Shown here one piece after another: positions 12,901-25,600 of a stretch of DNA of 64,000 nt. Source of the stretch: Dipetalonema caudispina (lineage: Eukaryota; Nematoda; Chromadorea; Rhabditida; Onchocercidae); the NCBI GenBank assembly GCA_013365325.1, contig JABVXV010000138.1, forward strand, positions 88,457-152,456, in the 5' to 3' direction. The position numbers and the translations under genes were made by a program. Within the stretch, counting starts at the first letter, position 1. The number at the start of each line of letters is the position of its first letter. The notes beneath the pieces are model-generated. The model did not search any database. It saw nothing but the letters and a program-made list of their open reading frames with translations, and was not told the origin of the DNA.

Positions 12901-13984
12901 ATGCTATTTGAAGGGAAAAAAATACAAATATAACCATATATTAAGACAACAGGCAAACAGTGACACAATATAAAATAGAAATATTGAAAATAGGAATTCG
13001 TAGAATGGTCGAAATTAAGAATCTATAGAAGGAACTTCACTGTTTTTTAACCAAATTTGCTTTTTTTCGCTAAAAATAATTTTCATATTATTTTCTAAGC
13101 AATTTGATCAATCATTCTTTCATGATAAAAAAAAAAAGATTATTCTATCTTGATGAATATATAGTTATTAATCTATTTCTGACTAGCCGGTAGAAGAATG
13201 AATGGATTTCTGATAAGATGATAACAAGAGTCATTTTACTACATCAGTTCCTTAGTGATTGGACAAGTACGTTTAAACCTGATGAAAAGTTTATGTGTAA
13301 AAAGAGTGCAAATCTGATGAAGGGAAATGAAAATGGCTGAAAACATCATCTCATTTACTTCAGCTTACTGAAGTTTTTCACAAGAAAATATAGGTTTAAT
13401 TTTATAAGAGCGTGCGTAAATTATTAAGATGGGTGTAATCAATTAAAGCGAGTGTGCAAACTTGATGATGCAGAAATGCTTAATGAAGGTAGCTAAAAAG
13501 AATTAGAAGTTGTGAATTTTGAAAGAGAAGTTTTTAACTTGTCATTTGGCTTTATCGCTTTATTATTCCATCACTGTAGCAGCTATTATATGTTGTAAAA
13601 CATAATTAATGAGAATTAAGGCTCACATGATCCCATGATACTTTTGGATGTAATCGAACAAAGATCAGATTTTTGATGGTGTTAAAAAATTGTTGTTATT
13701 GTACTTCGATTTTTTTCTTCGTTTTTCAAATAAAAGCCTCAACTTGGATCATTTCGTGTTGGATAGTAAAAATCAATTTATACTTCGATCACAGCTCTTT
13801 AAAGTTTTCTCTCTTCAGATGAAGCCAAAAGAAGTTGTCTTTTTGAACTTTCATTGCTACTTGTATGTAGAAAAAAAAAGGAGCAAAAAGAGGAGATTCC
13901 AGAGATTGTTAAGCGCATATCAAACATGAGAAAAGTTTTTCCACATTTCTTCCGCTATTCCACGAAAATTTCCAGTCAGTTTAC

Positions 13985-14040
13985 CGGATGCACACGAGTG
14001 CTGTATCCCCTGAAACGGTTTGCCAAGTTTTCTCATCCAT
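13985..14040 (-). other. Candidate first exon (weak)
   Basis: On the minus strand an ATG at 14040 opens MDEKTWQTVSGDTALVCI and reaches a donor (CCG|GTAAAC) at 13985/13984. An acceptor-like TTTCTAG lies about 20 nt upstream. This has the shape of a trans-spliced first exon, but I found no compatible downstream exon, so it may be chance. Confidence 0.15.
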
Positions 14041-14422
14041 AATCTTTTGAATTTCTAGAAATTCGTTTAAAGATCATCAATAACACCAGTCATTAATCGG
14101 TATTGATTTCGTTATCGAGAACGATTAAGGACATGTGAGAGAGAGACTCGGCAGCAAGTTTCTCGAAATCATCTCCCACATTGAATTACGTTTTACTAAA
14201 TAGAGATGTATGAGGTGTACGAGTTTGTTTCTCTTTTCGGTCCCTTTCTATCCTGTTTCCGGGTTGTCCTTAAACGGTTGCACTCCTATTATCAATCGAC
14301 CTATCAATATCAAATGTTCTTTTTACCCTCCCTTTCCCTTTTTTCGCTTTTCTATTATAAACGATCTTTTGTAACAAATCAAAATTAATTGATTCTTACC
14401 CTCTTTTTTCTTTCTTTCTTGC

Positions 14423-14450
14423 CCTCTCTCTCTCTCTCTCTCTCTTTCTC
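14423..14450. repeat. CT microsatellite
   Basis: A nearly pure (CT)n run in a longer pyrimidine tract. Confidence 0.85.
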
Positions 14451-14746
14451 TATACTTCGCCTATTTCTTAATATATCGGTATTATTCTATTATTAATATA
14501 ATCTCAAAATTATCCCGAGATGATTATAAACAATTTTAACTTGTTATTATCCGCATGTACTTATCTGAAGCTTCCTGCTTCACCATCGAAAAGTTGTCAT
14601 TATCATAACTATTATCTCAGTTTTCTCATTTTCTTCAATTTCTTATCATTTCAAAGTAATTTGTCGTATTAACGACATATGTTAAGTGCTTGATAAGGAA
14701 AGTGCTTGATAAGGAATTAAATTTAAAACAAAAAATTCTGACTTAC

Positions 14747-14876
14747 CTTTCTTTTTATTGGAGTTAGAAGAAGCGGTTGAAGGTGGAGGGACAAATGAAT
14801 GAGTTTCTGAAGGGTCTGAAGGCAGTTGATTAAATCTTGATGAAGTTATTCGAATAATGCTCAAACCGTGTAGCAA
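14747..14876 (-). other. Candidate internal exon, Ser/Pro-rich (weak)
   Basis: On the minus strand a 130-bp open block ends in a near-consensus donor (AAAG|GTAAGTCAG, boundary 14747/14746). It follows an acceptor-like TTAATAAG at 14877. It encodes a Ser/Pro-rich stretch including FVPPPSTASSNSNKKK. No partner exons were found. Confidence 0.22.
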
Positions 14877-16703
14877 CTTATTAAATAACAAGAAAAAAGT
14901 TGTAGTTCTAATTGAATCCGTAATTCTTTGTTGCCATGGAAATTACAGCTATTTCTGAAGTATTTCAGTTTTATAAGGTCATCAAGCTAACCATAAAATT
15001 GGACTTGTTTATACCATCTATTTCTCGAATTCAGAAATAAACAACAAATGTTAGAATGAAATAAGCAAACAGACGATAAAATAGATAAGTTAAAGCAGAC
15101 GAAAAGATAACAACGCATAAAAGTGGACAAAGCAATCAGATGAAGTGTCATTTTTGTATGATGCATTTTTTTTTTTTTTTTTTTGATGATGAAAAAAAAT
15201 GGAAAGAGTAAGATTGTTAGAGAGAGGATGAAAAGAAGGATTTGAAGTGTACTTTATGAAGGGTAGCTAATTCACTTGGTAGCTATGTTGTGAAGCAAAT
15301 TTTTATATTCATTTCAACAGGGGACATAATTTTGTTTTTTTTTTTTTTCATTTTTCTTTTTTTTTTTTTAAAGGATATTCTTCTACTGATGAATGAATGA
15401 GTGAATGAAGAGAATCTTAAAGTGGTCTTAGAAAGAAAGAGAAAAAAAAAAAAAGAAAAGAAAAGAAAAGCAAATACAATGAAAGATGGTGTACGGTATA
15501 TTAAAAGAAGGAATTGTAAATTTTGTTTCCATTTCATCTTTTCTTCTTTTTCCTCATCCCCCTCACACATTTTCATTTCTATTTCATCGAACTTCAATTT
15601 TCACTAAAGATTTATCGTTATAATGAAATTTTGTTGAACAGTAAATATCATTTATCATATCTTTATATTTGTACATATATATTTCCTCAACTATATTTGC
15701 ATTATAAATAAAAGAAGGAAGTTCTTTTCGTTAAATTATTAATATTTGAGAAATTGGATAAATTTTAAAAAGTATTACAGCAATAGTAGTGGCAGTAATT
15801 AGCATTTGTAGCAGTTGGCATATTGTTCCCAATAATAAATGAAGTAACTGACTGGTCATTAAATATATCCATTTATTTATTGATCAAATTTTAAATTATA
15901 TGATGATGATGATGGTGTTGTTATATTAGATGCAATAAAATAATTTTAAATTTATACATGATTGTGCTAATCAGGTCCTTCCTTTTCTATCGTTTTACGT
16001 TGCCCTTTTCATTGTCATCAAATTTCGACACTTTTTTTGCTCTTTTGTTACTAAAATTTTATTTGTTTACGAATTTCTACAAAGATTAAATTATGTGTAA
16101 AAAAAGGAAGTAAAAGGAATTTTTAATGATCTCTTGCTTTATACTACAAATTCTTTTCATGTGATAATTTCATTATTTGGTAAGAAAAGAAAATATTTTG
16201 CATCAAATAATTGATTAGAAAAAAAAAAAAAGGAAAAGTCATCAATGTTACAAGAGAAGTTCTAATATTGTAATAATCAAAATTTGTTAAACTAAGAAAG
16301 CGTCATCTTATCGACCATATTTCTGTCTTCTTCACTTTCATTAAATTATAATTCCGTGGAATGAACAAATTTTAAGCTACTAAACGTTTACGAAGCTATT
16401 TGATTCGGTTATAATAACTTATCGGTTCATTTCCACAATTAGCATCTATATACCATCATCGGTGGAATCGAGACAGTAATTCACGATAACTTTCACGGCA
16501 ATTTTCACGAATTCCTGATTTTCGATCCACCTTATAACCTTCCTCAGATGCATCGTTGATGTTACAATCGCATAACTATGTTCGGTACCCTTCTCGATTT
16601 GTTAACTTCTCAGGAACACCTAACGAGATATAAAAAGTATTATATATATATGGAACAATATAGTATTATTAGTTTCGGGTAATTTAATTAAGATGAAGAG
16701 CGC

Positions 16704-16714
16704 ATGTATGTGTA

Positions 16715-16752
<38 letters not shown>

Positions 16753-16763
16753 TGCATGTGTGC
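16704..16763. repeat. TG/TATG microsatellite
   Basis: Run of TG with ATG interruptions. On the minus strand it reads as a His-Thr repeat, which is not a real protein. Confidence 0.9.
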
Positions 16764-16795
16764 GGTGATGGTAAGTTTCAGGATGGTTGAGGGAT

Positions 16796-17040
16796 GAGAT
16801 GCTAGTCTGTTAGGGTGTGGCCAGCCTGACGCCTTCTTCCCCGTCTCCATGGGGCGGAGATGGACAAGGAGACCCTGAGGCTATTAAGGCTCCCGACTAG
16901 GAGTGAAACTGCCCGTACTTTTGCTCCGTTTACATTGTTCTGGCCTCAATACCGAGGCGGAGTGAGCATCGTTTGGATATTCTTTGGGAGAAAGGATAGG
17001 CGGAGGTGGCCTTAGCGTCCTTGTAGGACATTTTTTCCGA
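16796..17040. other. GC-rich island between two TG microsatellites
   Basis: About 245 bp with roughly half G+C by eye, in clear contrast to its surroundings. It contains imperfect self-complementary pieces (GTCTCC/GGAGAT, GGCCTC/GAGGCG). I see no open frame of use and no tRNA-like boxes. It could be a fragment of a transposable element (SINE or the 5' end of a non-LTR element) or a structured RNA gene. I cannot decide. Confidence 0.4.
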
Positions 17041-17106
17041 GTTTATGTATATGTCTGTGTGGTGCTTTGTCGGTTGTTGGGTATGCATTGCTGATATTGA
17101 TGTAGT

Positions 17107-17109
17107 GTA

Positions 17110-17143
<34 letters not shown>

Positions 17144-17150
17144 AGTATGT
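17107..17150. repeat. TG/TATG microsatellite
   Basis: Second TG run, flanking the GC-rich island on its right side. Confidence 0.9.
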
Positions 17151-17197
17151 TTGCGTCATCTGTATGTATGTGTGTAATGCTGTGACTTCAAAATGGT

Positions 17198-17223
17198 GCT
17201 TAAAGCTGTAACGAGCTTTAAGC
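17198..17223. repeat. Perfect hairpin, 10-bp arms
   Basis: GCTTAAAGCT, a six-base spacer, then AGCTTTAAGC. Confidence 0.75.
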
Positions 17224-17448
17224 GGTAATGTGAATTGAATTGTAAGCACTGGGAGCTAATACGGTTGATCAGGTTGTTAGCACACGACGATTGAAAACCG
17301 GCTTTCGGTAATAGCATCTGATTCTTCCCTACTTAACCGGTGCAGTCTTCGGTTGGTTCATTGATGCATTTGCATTACTAATGACATATGACATGTCGCA
17401 TTTTACTTCCATTTTTTCATTGTCTCCCTGCTACAGGTTGCATATTAG

Positions 17449-17475
17449 CAATATTTTGCATAACATGCAGAATAT
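17449..17475. repeat. 27-bp palindromic direct repeat, copy 1
   Basis: Identical to 17644-17670. The core is ATATTTTGCAT, AAC, ATGCAGAATAT, whose two halves are reverse complements except at one position. The copies are in the same orientation, 195 bp apart. Confidence 0.8.
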
Positions 17476-17643
17476 TCTATCGTGTGGAAGGCTTGCAGTG
17501 AGGTATTGACGTTATTTTTCGAAATATACAGCTAACAGTTCAAAACCTCGAGATTACTCAATACTCATACCGTCAAATCTTGCGTACTTTTCTGAAGACT
17601 ATCTAATATTCTTGTCACACACATGCACATTTACTAGTAGGTA

Positions 17644-17670
17644 CAATATTTTGCATAACATGCAGAATAT
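17644..17670. repeat. 27-bp palindromic direct repeat, copy 2
   Basis: Exact copy of 17449-17475. The flanks of the two copies do not align beyond the repeat apart from a few bases. Confidence 0.8.
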
Positions 17671-19655
17671 CCTACGATACTTGTACCTAATTTTTTTGAA
17701 TTATTCACTGTTAAATTATTTTAGAAATGTTGGTTGTTCCGGAAGTAATTCCCATATTATTACTTATTTTTCATCATCATTGAATCTCTTTTTTCCCAGG
17801 AAAAGAAGTTTCTGAATGTAGACATACTATTATTTACTAGTTTGTTTGTAGAAAATCCAATGATCGAATCACCAGGGAATCAAAAGACTTTTGCTAGTAA
17901 TTCCCACCGACAGAAAGAGCGTTTTAAGAATTAATTTATAGAATGTTTGGGTATTTCTTTTAGTGCTTCCCATAAATTCACAAATTTCTATGTTTTGTCT
18001 TAACCGTAGCAATTTATCGTCATATCCTCTTCCAAGACAATTATTGGACATTTATTTCGTTCACTGCCACATTAATACTATTTTTACCTTGTTGAGATAC
18101 ATTCTTGCCCTGAAAATATATATATGGAATTTTATTCCATTCTAAAAAACTTCGTATTGAGGTGACGAATCTAGGAAAATTAATTTCTCTCAACTGCTGC
18201 TGGAATTCAATCCTGCAAGCAAGCATTAAGTTAATTCAATTTTTATTTTTCTTTTTTTTCCAACAGCTAAATTTTGAATAATGTATAGTAAATATATTCC
18301 TTACTCTTCGATGATTAATTTGATTATAGAAAACGAAAGAAATACAAAATTACCAGTGAACTTTAATGATTTGAATGGGGTGGAATAGCAAAAGCAGCTA
18401 AATGTCAATTTTAGAATCTAAGCTTAATTCAGCATCTGGAGATGTTCCTTTCCTAATCAAATATGGATCAACGAGAAAAGGCTAAAAATGAATTAGTTAA
18501 AAAATGGATTCCTGAACTCATTTCCAATTAACAGTTCCCTTAAATGGATCTGAATTGAAATTGCACCAGTTGTTTCAATCTCTTAAATTACATTAATATT
18601 CAAGGAAAGAAAAATCAAAAAATAAAAAAAGAAAGAATTAGTTTCACATATGGGATAATTTGATGCATAAATTAGGGTAGTGAATGAATGGCTTTTCACA
18701 GAATCAACTGAAATAGATACTTTTAAATGAGTTTGAAATAGTTTTTTTTTTTTTCTTTTTGTTTCTTCCCATCTGTTTTTTTTTTTTGCATATATAACAT
18801 TTGATAAACTTATTATTTATGACTGCCAGTTGCAATTTGATTGTTGAAAAGATTTCTTTGATTGATCCTTTTCATCCATCTCTCATCCATTCAGATCGCT
18901 CTCAAACTCATTCATTGATCGATGGTTACTTGTTTTCAATTTCATGTCAAATATTCATCCACATAAACATACGCTTGTTTATCATTTAATTCCAATTCAT
19001 TCAATATAAAAGAGACAACAGCTTTTTTGTTTTTCATCAAATTTCCATTTGTTTACCTTCATTCAATCCCGGTTTTTTTTCCCCGTCCTTGTTTTCCCGT
19101 ATCCTTGCCTCACTACCATTCTCACTTATGCTCCTTCACTACCACAAATCACTCAAGCCGCCAATCGTGATTGTTTGGTAAAATGTGCACTTGTTTATTT
19201 AATTATTGATCAACCCCGTTAAATTCATTATATAATCGCATTTCTCTTCTCTCCTCTGCTAGCTTGGGTGATGATCCCTTGAACATATGTGGTATGAGCA
19301 TTTCAAGGATAATTTTCTTACTTCTTTTAAATATCATAAGTAGTTGTTTATTTCATTATTGGCAATTTCATCAAAATAACTTCATCAATAGAGAAATATT
19401 ATGAAATAGGAGGTGAAACAAACAAATTATGCCTTGTAATCATTTGAACCGGAAAATATATTTGTGCTTAGATTGGCAAAAAAAAAAAAAAAAAAATTGT
19501 TTGAAATTTTATGCTGTGCCGATTTTCCTGTCATAAAGCAAATTGATCAAATTTTAACGAATGAATTAATGGACTTCAGATGGTATCGATAACGTCATGT
19601 ATTCACTGATTAGTTAAAAATTTGATCAATATCCTTTGTTTGGCAATAAAGAATA

Positions 19656-22600
19656 ATGGCTTCATTTCGTTGTTCGACGGCATTTTTTGGCACATTCACT
19701 GCGATCCTGTATTACCGTTATATTATTGTACCACTTATACTTGTATTACGGATCGTTGATGCGGTAACATGCCCGTCTGAATCATCCAGTTCCGGTGTTA
19801 GCGGTAGTGGCGGTGGTGGCAGTGGTTTGAATAAACCAGCAGCAATTGCCAAACGGAAAGTATGTCCAGATTTCAAGGATAATGAAGATGAAAAATATTG
19901 CTGTCCATCTCATATTATCCCCGGAAGTTACTACTGCTGCTCCCAGGAGCATCTCTATAAGATTGAAGCCGAGCAGGCAGCTGAAATTAGGCGACAGTTC
20001 ATCAAGAAGTTAGTTTTTTTTTTCTTTTTTTCCTTTCTTCTCATGCTTTGCTTTCTTAGGTTTCCTTTTGTTAAATTTAGGATACAAAATTTCGTTTCCT
20101 GTTAATTATCTTTTCCATATCTTTCCTTCTTCCTCTCTTCTAACTGCTAATTACTATTACTCATCATTACATGTGATCCGGTTTCTCTTCCTCTCTTCTC
20201 CCCGTTCCTGTAATTTTCATGTCGTATTTTCTATTCTTTCATTTCCTGTCCAACCCGAATCATTACGGAGGATGCAAATGTAAGTTAAAAAAAAAAAAAA
20301 AAAAAAAAAAGACATCTCTGTTGATTATTACGACCGCTCTGAGGAATGTTACTTGGTGTGTTGATGCTTATATCATTGCTACTACTGCTTTTGATGACGA
20401 TGATGATGGTGCTAACCTAGCCTGAAGTAAATTAGGCTATGCCTGAAAAAGCCTTATACTTCCTTACTTTTGAGCGGATGCCCTTTTCCTGATGTCTCCC
20501 TTTTCAGGATGAATAATGTTACCATTGAAAAGAGAGATTCGAGGAATAATTGAGTTACATTGATGACATAGCAATCTCTTTCTCTCTTTCCATCTTTTCT
20601 CTTCCATAAAAATATCATATCGATGTTGCATGCTAATTTACCGATTGTTCAATAACCGTTGATCCTTTTACCATTTAATTTAATCAGAACATAAACAACC
20701 AACCGTCATGGAACTAAATTATACGTAAATTCATTATGAATTGTTTTTTTTTTCTTTTCCTTTGTTTAAATCAAATTAATATTGCAAAAAATTTCATCGA
20801 TAATAATTAGTTTATGATTGAGTAATAATTAAACTACGAAATTCAAAAACATTCTATAGTCATACTATAATTTTAGATTTATTTTCGTTCTTTTTTTTTT
20901 TCTGAGTTTTAATCAAATCGTTTTGAAAATCTAAGAGTCGCACTATGTTGGGACATTTGCACAAAAGTAATTAAATCTTAGTGTAACTCTTGTTTAGTAA
21001 TAGCTTCATCATTACACACGAAGTAGAAAAGGAAAGAGTGGGCATGTTGGAAATGTAGTTAAAGCTGTGTTTAAAGCTGAATAAGACTTTTGTTCCTGCT
21101 AGTAAGTTTTTAGGAAAATTAAATAGAGTTTGGAAAATTACTTGTTAATGAATTTTCATTGACCATTTAAATCTTGACATATGGAATTCTCAGTTGTCAA
21201 TTAACAATAGTTTATAATAGTAATCTTATCGGCTGATAATATATATAGATGGATAGATATTACTTTTTAGAAAGGATGACATTACTGAATAACCGTAAAG
21301 TCTGATGTAAACTTCAAAATAGTGGAGTATATTTCCGGAAAAGGATAAATGGAACAGTTTAATTTTCCCTATCATGTATCACTTTTTAGTTGGACATGCT
21401 ATGGTTATGTCGAGTAATATAATAGTATGATCTCGTATTGATGCTATTATTATTTTTCAAAAGTACAAAATTCCACTGGCATTCAAAAAATTCTGAAACT
21501 CTTCATTCAATTTTAGAGATGGCTTCCTTCAGCTTTAGCATTTATGTCAGTCATTTCTGGAACAGATCAAAAACAAAAAAGTGCTCTTTTTGTTATCTTG
21601 TGGAAATTTTTTAATGATCATGAAATAGCGAGCACATAGTTATCAGTAATAGTAAACTGAAAATAAATGTGAAATTTGATAGTGATTTGGAAATTGATCC
21701 ATTATGTACTATTTGAAATTTAGGAGAATGAGTTATTCAGATATTCCATTGATCCTCCTATTTGAAATTCCATCTTTTTTTGCTTAAAATGTTGGATGTT
21801 TTTTGAAGGCTACAAGATCAAATAGCCAGACAAATGTTGCAATTAAGTGAGATTTATTTATTCAAGAGAAGGAAACTGAAAAGAGAGAGAGAGAGAGAGA
21901 AGGGGAGAAATGAAATGAAACTTTACGGTACATTCGAATAATACTGATTTAGGTTGATTATTTTTTGATATACAAATTAAATAATTGTATTCCAAACTGC
22001 TTGTTCGTTCATTTAGTGATTGTAGAATGGATGATAGTCATCAGTTGAATCTTTTTCGTTGATGTCACTGCAGCTATTTTAATGAGGATAGCATTGATTT
22101 CAGTGAATTATCCATCAGATAGACTTTTTGCTGATTACCTTCCGTTCTGATCTGTATGTTTCTTTCTGATATTTTTATAAAAGGAAAGTTTAGTTGTGAC
22201 TGAAATATTAATTGTGTATGATTGGAGGATGGAAATGTAAATGCAAGAAGGATACATAAAAGGAAAAAGGAAAAAGATGATGGCGATTTGTCGTTAAAGC
22301 ACTTAAGCGTTGCTATTCAAAGTGCTTGTTTATACACTATAGCATTTTATAGCTAACATCGTAAGCATATTCTGATAAAGAAGAGTAATTTTGAACAAAT
22401 TAGCAACTCAAAAATTTGTAAGTCTTCATCTCTTCCTTTTTTACATCCTTTCATTCTTTCCTCCTACATTCATTCTTCTCGTCCGATCCGGAAATTCAGG
22501 CATCGTGTTAGAATTATCCTAAAATAGGCATATGGAAGAAATGAGAAATACTTGAATTTCTTGAAGAGAATCTAGACATTTTCTTCAAATTTCATTTATG

Positions 22601-25600
22601 CAAGTTTAATGCGCACATGCTTCGTTAGAATAAAAATATAATTCCAAAAGTGGATTTAACTTGCAAAATTTCAAATCTCAGTATTCTGTGGGAATTTCTA
22701 ACACTTAATATTTTCGAATTTCCATAAAAAGGCCATTGTTTTTTTTAATCTAAAATTCCTAAGTGAAGTAAGAGTATCACTTTATTTTAACTCAGAACTG
22801 TAGTATGATATTTATAGTGCTTTTGCATTTAAGAAAATATAATTAGCATTATTAGTCATCATCATCATCTCTTATATCCTGAAATACACAGCATACAGTT
22901 TGTAAATGCAGCAATCTTGGTGATATAATAATTGTTTTAAAAGCAATTGTTTACTTTCTGAATAAATTATGTCTTATATATGCATTAATTACTTTCCTTT
23001 ATCCTAAATTGGCAACTACAAATATTGCTCATTAAAAAATCACCCGATCGATATATATATGACTGTGGTCTTAGAATACAACTAATGGATTTACGAATAT
23101 TCAGATATCCCTCGGAATTTCCTCCATGACTTACTTATCTTTTTGACGAAACAATGCAGTAATTCGTTCTATAGTTTTTCGAGTCAAAATATAAATGTTA
23201 TATTCACGTCCTTAATGAAAAAATTGTTTTAGACAAAAAGAAGTTTTTTTTTTTTTTTTTTCTGTTTTTAAAACTTACGATATTACGAGATGATTGGAAT
23301 TATTCTGAATTATAGATGAACGATGATGGGTGGGAAACAGATTTGATCTTATGTTTTTGATACTTTATCGCTTATGATTGTCATGTTACTCTTTTAAATA
23401 AAATTTAAGACTGCGGAAAAAAGACACCTGTTGTTGTAATGTCATATTCCCATGTCCATATACTTTGGCAATATTTCAAAGTAGTATTAACAGTCAGATG
23501 TCATTTCAAAAATAAATATTGTCTTAGTATGAATCTTTTATAATGAGTGTCCCATAAACTTTTATGATTTTATACAGTAATTTCTTCTTCCCTTTCTTTC
23601 TTTTCTCTCTCTCTCTCTCTCCCTCTCTCTAACAATAATCTCACTTTTTTTCATTGAAAATGAAAATTGATTGTTAAATTTTGGTTGATTGTGGGAAAGT
23701 AATGCTACTGTGATAGTTGGTAGGGTTCATGAATTTTGCAATAAAATTATGAGCTTTCTTGTTTTTTGCTCCGTAAAATTAGAAAAATCCGTTGAATGTG
23801 GTACTCAATAAAATCGTCATCGTTTCAGTAGCAATATTCTCGAATGAGTCCTCTTAGTTCATTCATCGGTTTGAATTATTGCTTTTTTTCATTTAAAATA
23901 TTTTAACAGTCACGCAATAACTAATAGAATTTCATAAATATTTTTTGAAAAAAAACTTTTTTTCTTACATCATTTCTACTCCTTCTTTTACCAATTTTGG
24001 AGTCTTTTTATCAGAATGCATAACATGATGGAAAAAAATTATAAATCAAATTTTGACTAAAACATTTTGACAGCTTCTAGATGGATATCTGTTCCGCGGA
24101 AAACGTTTAAGAATTGTATAAAATCCTAAAGTTTTCGTGTAATTCATAAAACAACAGTGAAGTTTCAATCGTCATTTCAGCATGAAAAAATTTTTTTTAA
24201 TTATTTTTAAAAACAAAATTTCAAGCATTATTTTAGCATGTTGATGAAATTTGTGCAAATAGTTATTTTGTTGTTACAGTCATTATTCGCTATGCCTAAA
24301 AATCTCATGATGCAAAATGTTTAGCCTTTGCAAGCAATCTTGAAAGTTATAAGAGTTGAGTTTGAAGAATCAACATAATTAATTATGTCCTTACTGTTTA
24401 TAATACATTTTCTTATATCTATAAGGATTATTGTTTATTTATTTTAGGGTTCATTATTTGCAATATCTAGAAGTATTTACCTCACTGATGTGGTAATTAA
24501 TTTTTATTCCAATAGGTTAATCAGGAATGGGTAGTAGCAATGTTATTAAGGATAGTGACGGCAGTAACAACTTCGATAATGCAACAAAACATGAGTGGTG
24601 ATAACAGCGACAACAAAAGCAATTACACCTGTTTGTCTGTGAGGTAAAAATATAATCACTAAGCAGCCATAACAAGAACAACAGCAACAATAACAATAAC
24701 GATTATGGTAATGATAATATTATGTCAATAATAATACATACAATATGACAAAAGGCATGTTTAGATTGTTAATATAATCACCGTCATCATCATTAGCATC
24801 ATTTTCAGATACATTATTGTTAATCTGGCTGAATATCCTGCATGGTAGAAATTTAATTATTAAGGCATCAGTGAGATGTTACGGCTTCATTTGTCATTCC
24901 GCTCTGTTTGTGAGTTAATTAAGTAGCATAATGAGGCGAAGGTTTTTTTCTACTCTATGTGAAGATTAGCCTGACATGCGAAAGGAAATTAAGATGAAAT
25001 AAGGGAATATACTGTGGATTAATTTGTCAACTAAGTTCCATTCAAGAAGTTGAGAAAATGGATCTTTGTTTACTATTGTTATACCATATCGTTGTGTATT
25101 GTTAAGTTATTGTGATGAACTTTGCCAAACATTTGCAACAGATTTTTGGTATTGAGAATTTCCGCATGTAGTTCCAGTTTAAAAGTACAACTTCAAGAAA
25201 TGGCTTTCTATGGATTAAATTGGTTTAATTTTTGTTCCTCCTATAATCCATAAATTTACTCCCGGATTCCCAATTAGCCAGCACTTTTCTCTTCTTTGTA
25301 CTGAACCCACCATTCTTTTCTTTTTTTTTGGGTCACACATTTTTAAATGTGTAAATTATCGAGCCAGATAAGATGAAGTACAGCTGTTTTCAAAATGATG
25401 TATAGTTTGTTCTCCTCTTTTAACAGAGAGAAGTCATATTAGCATAAAGCAAACCGAAAATAAAGTTAAATTAAATGTCAAATTTCTTAAGAGAACAAAC
25501 TATTCATTTCGACTAATTAGTCGTCGAAATTTACTAAATTTTGTCCTAATAATATCAATCTCTTTTGATAGATACTCTTTGGATAACATCATATGCAATT

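Larger units (their letters stand above)
7415..19655. other. 12-kb gene-poor region
   Basis: No complete gene could be built on either strand. Contents worth noting are a perfect palindrome at 9957-9988, two weak minus-strand exon candidates (13985-14040 and 14747-14876), a CT microsatellite at 14423-14450, TG microsatellites at 16704-16763 and 17107-17150, a GC-rich island between them, a hairpin at 17198-17223 and a pair of 27-bp palindromic direct repeats (17449-17475 and 17644-17670). The rest is AT-rich with many homopolymer runs. Open frames in it are short and of low complexity. Confidence 0.45.

Noticed and set aside
16620..16850. His-Thr repeat frame on minus
   Set aside because: Translation of the TG microsatellite. 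The same applies to 17043-17249 and 61251-61634.
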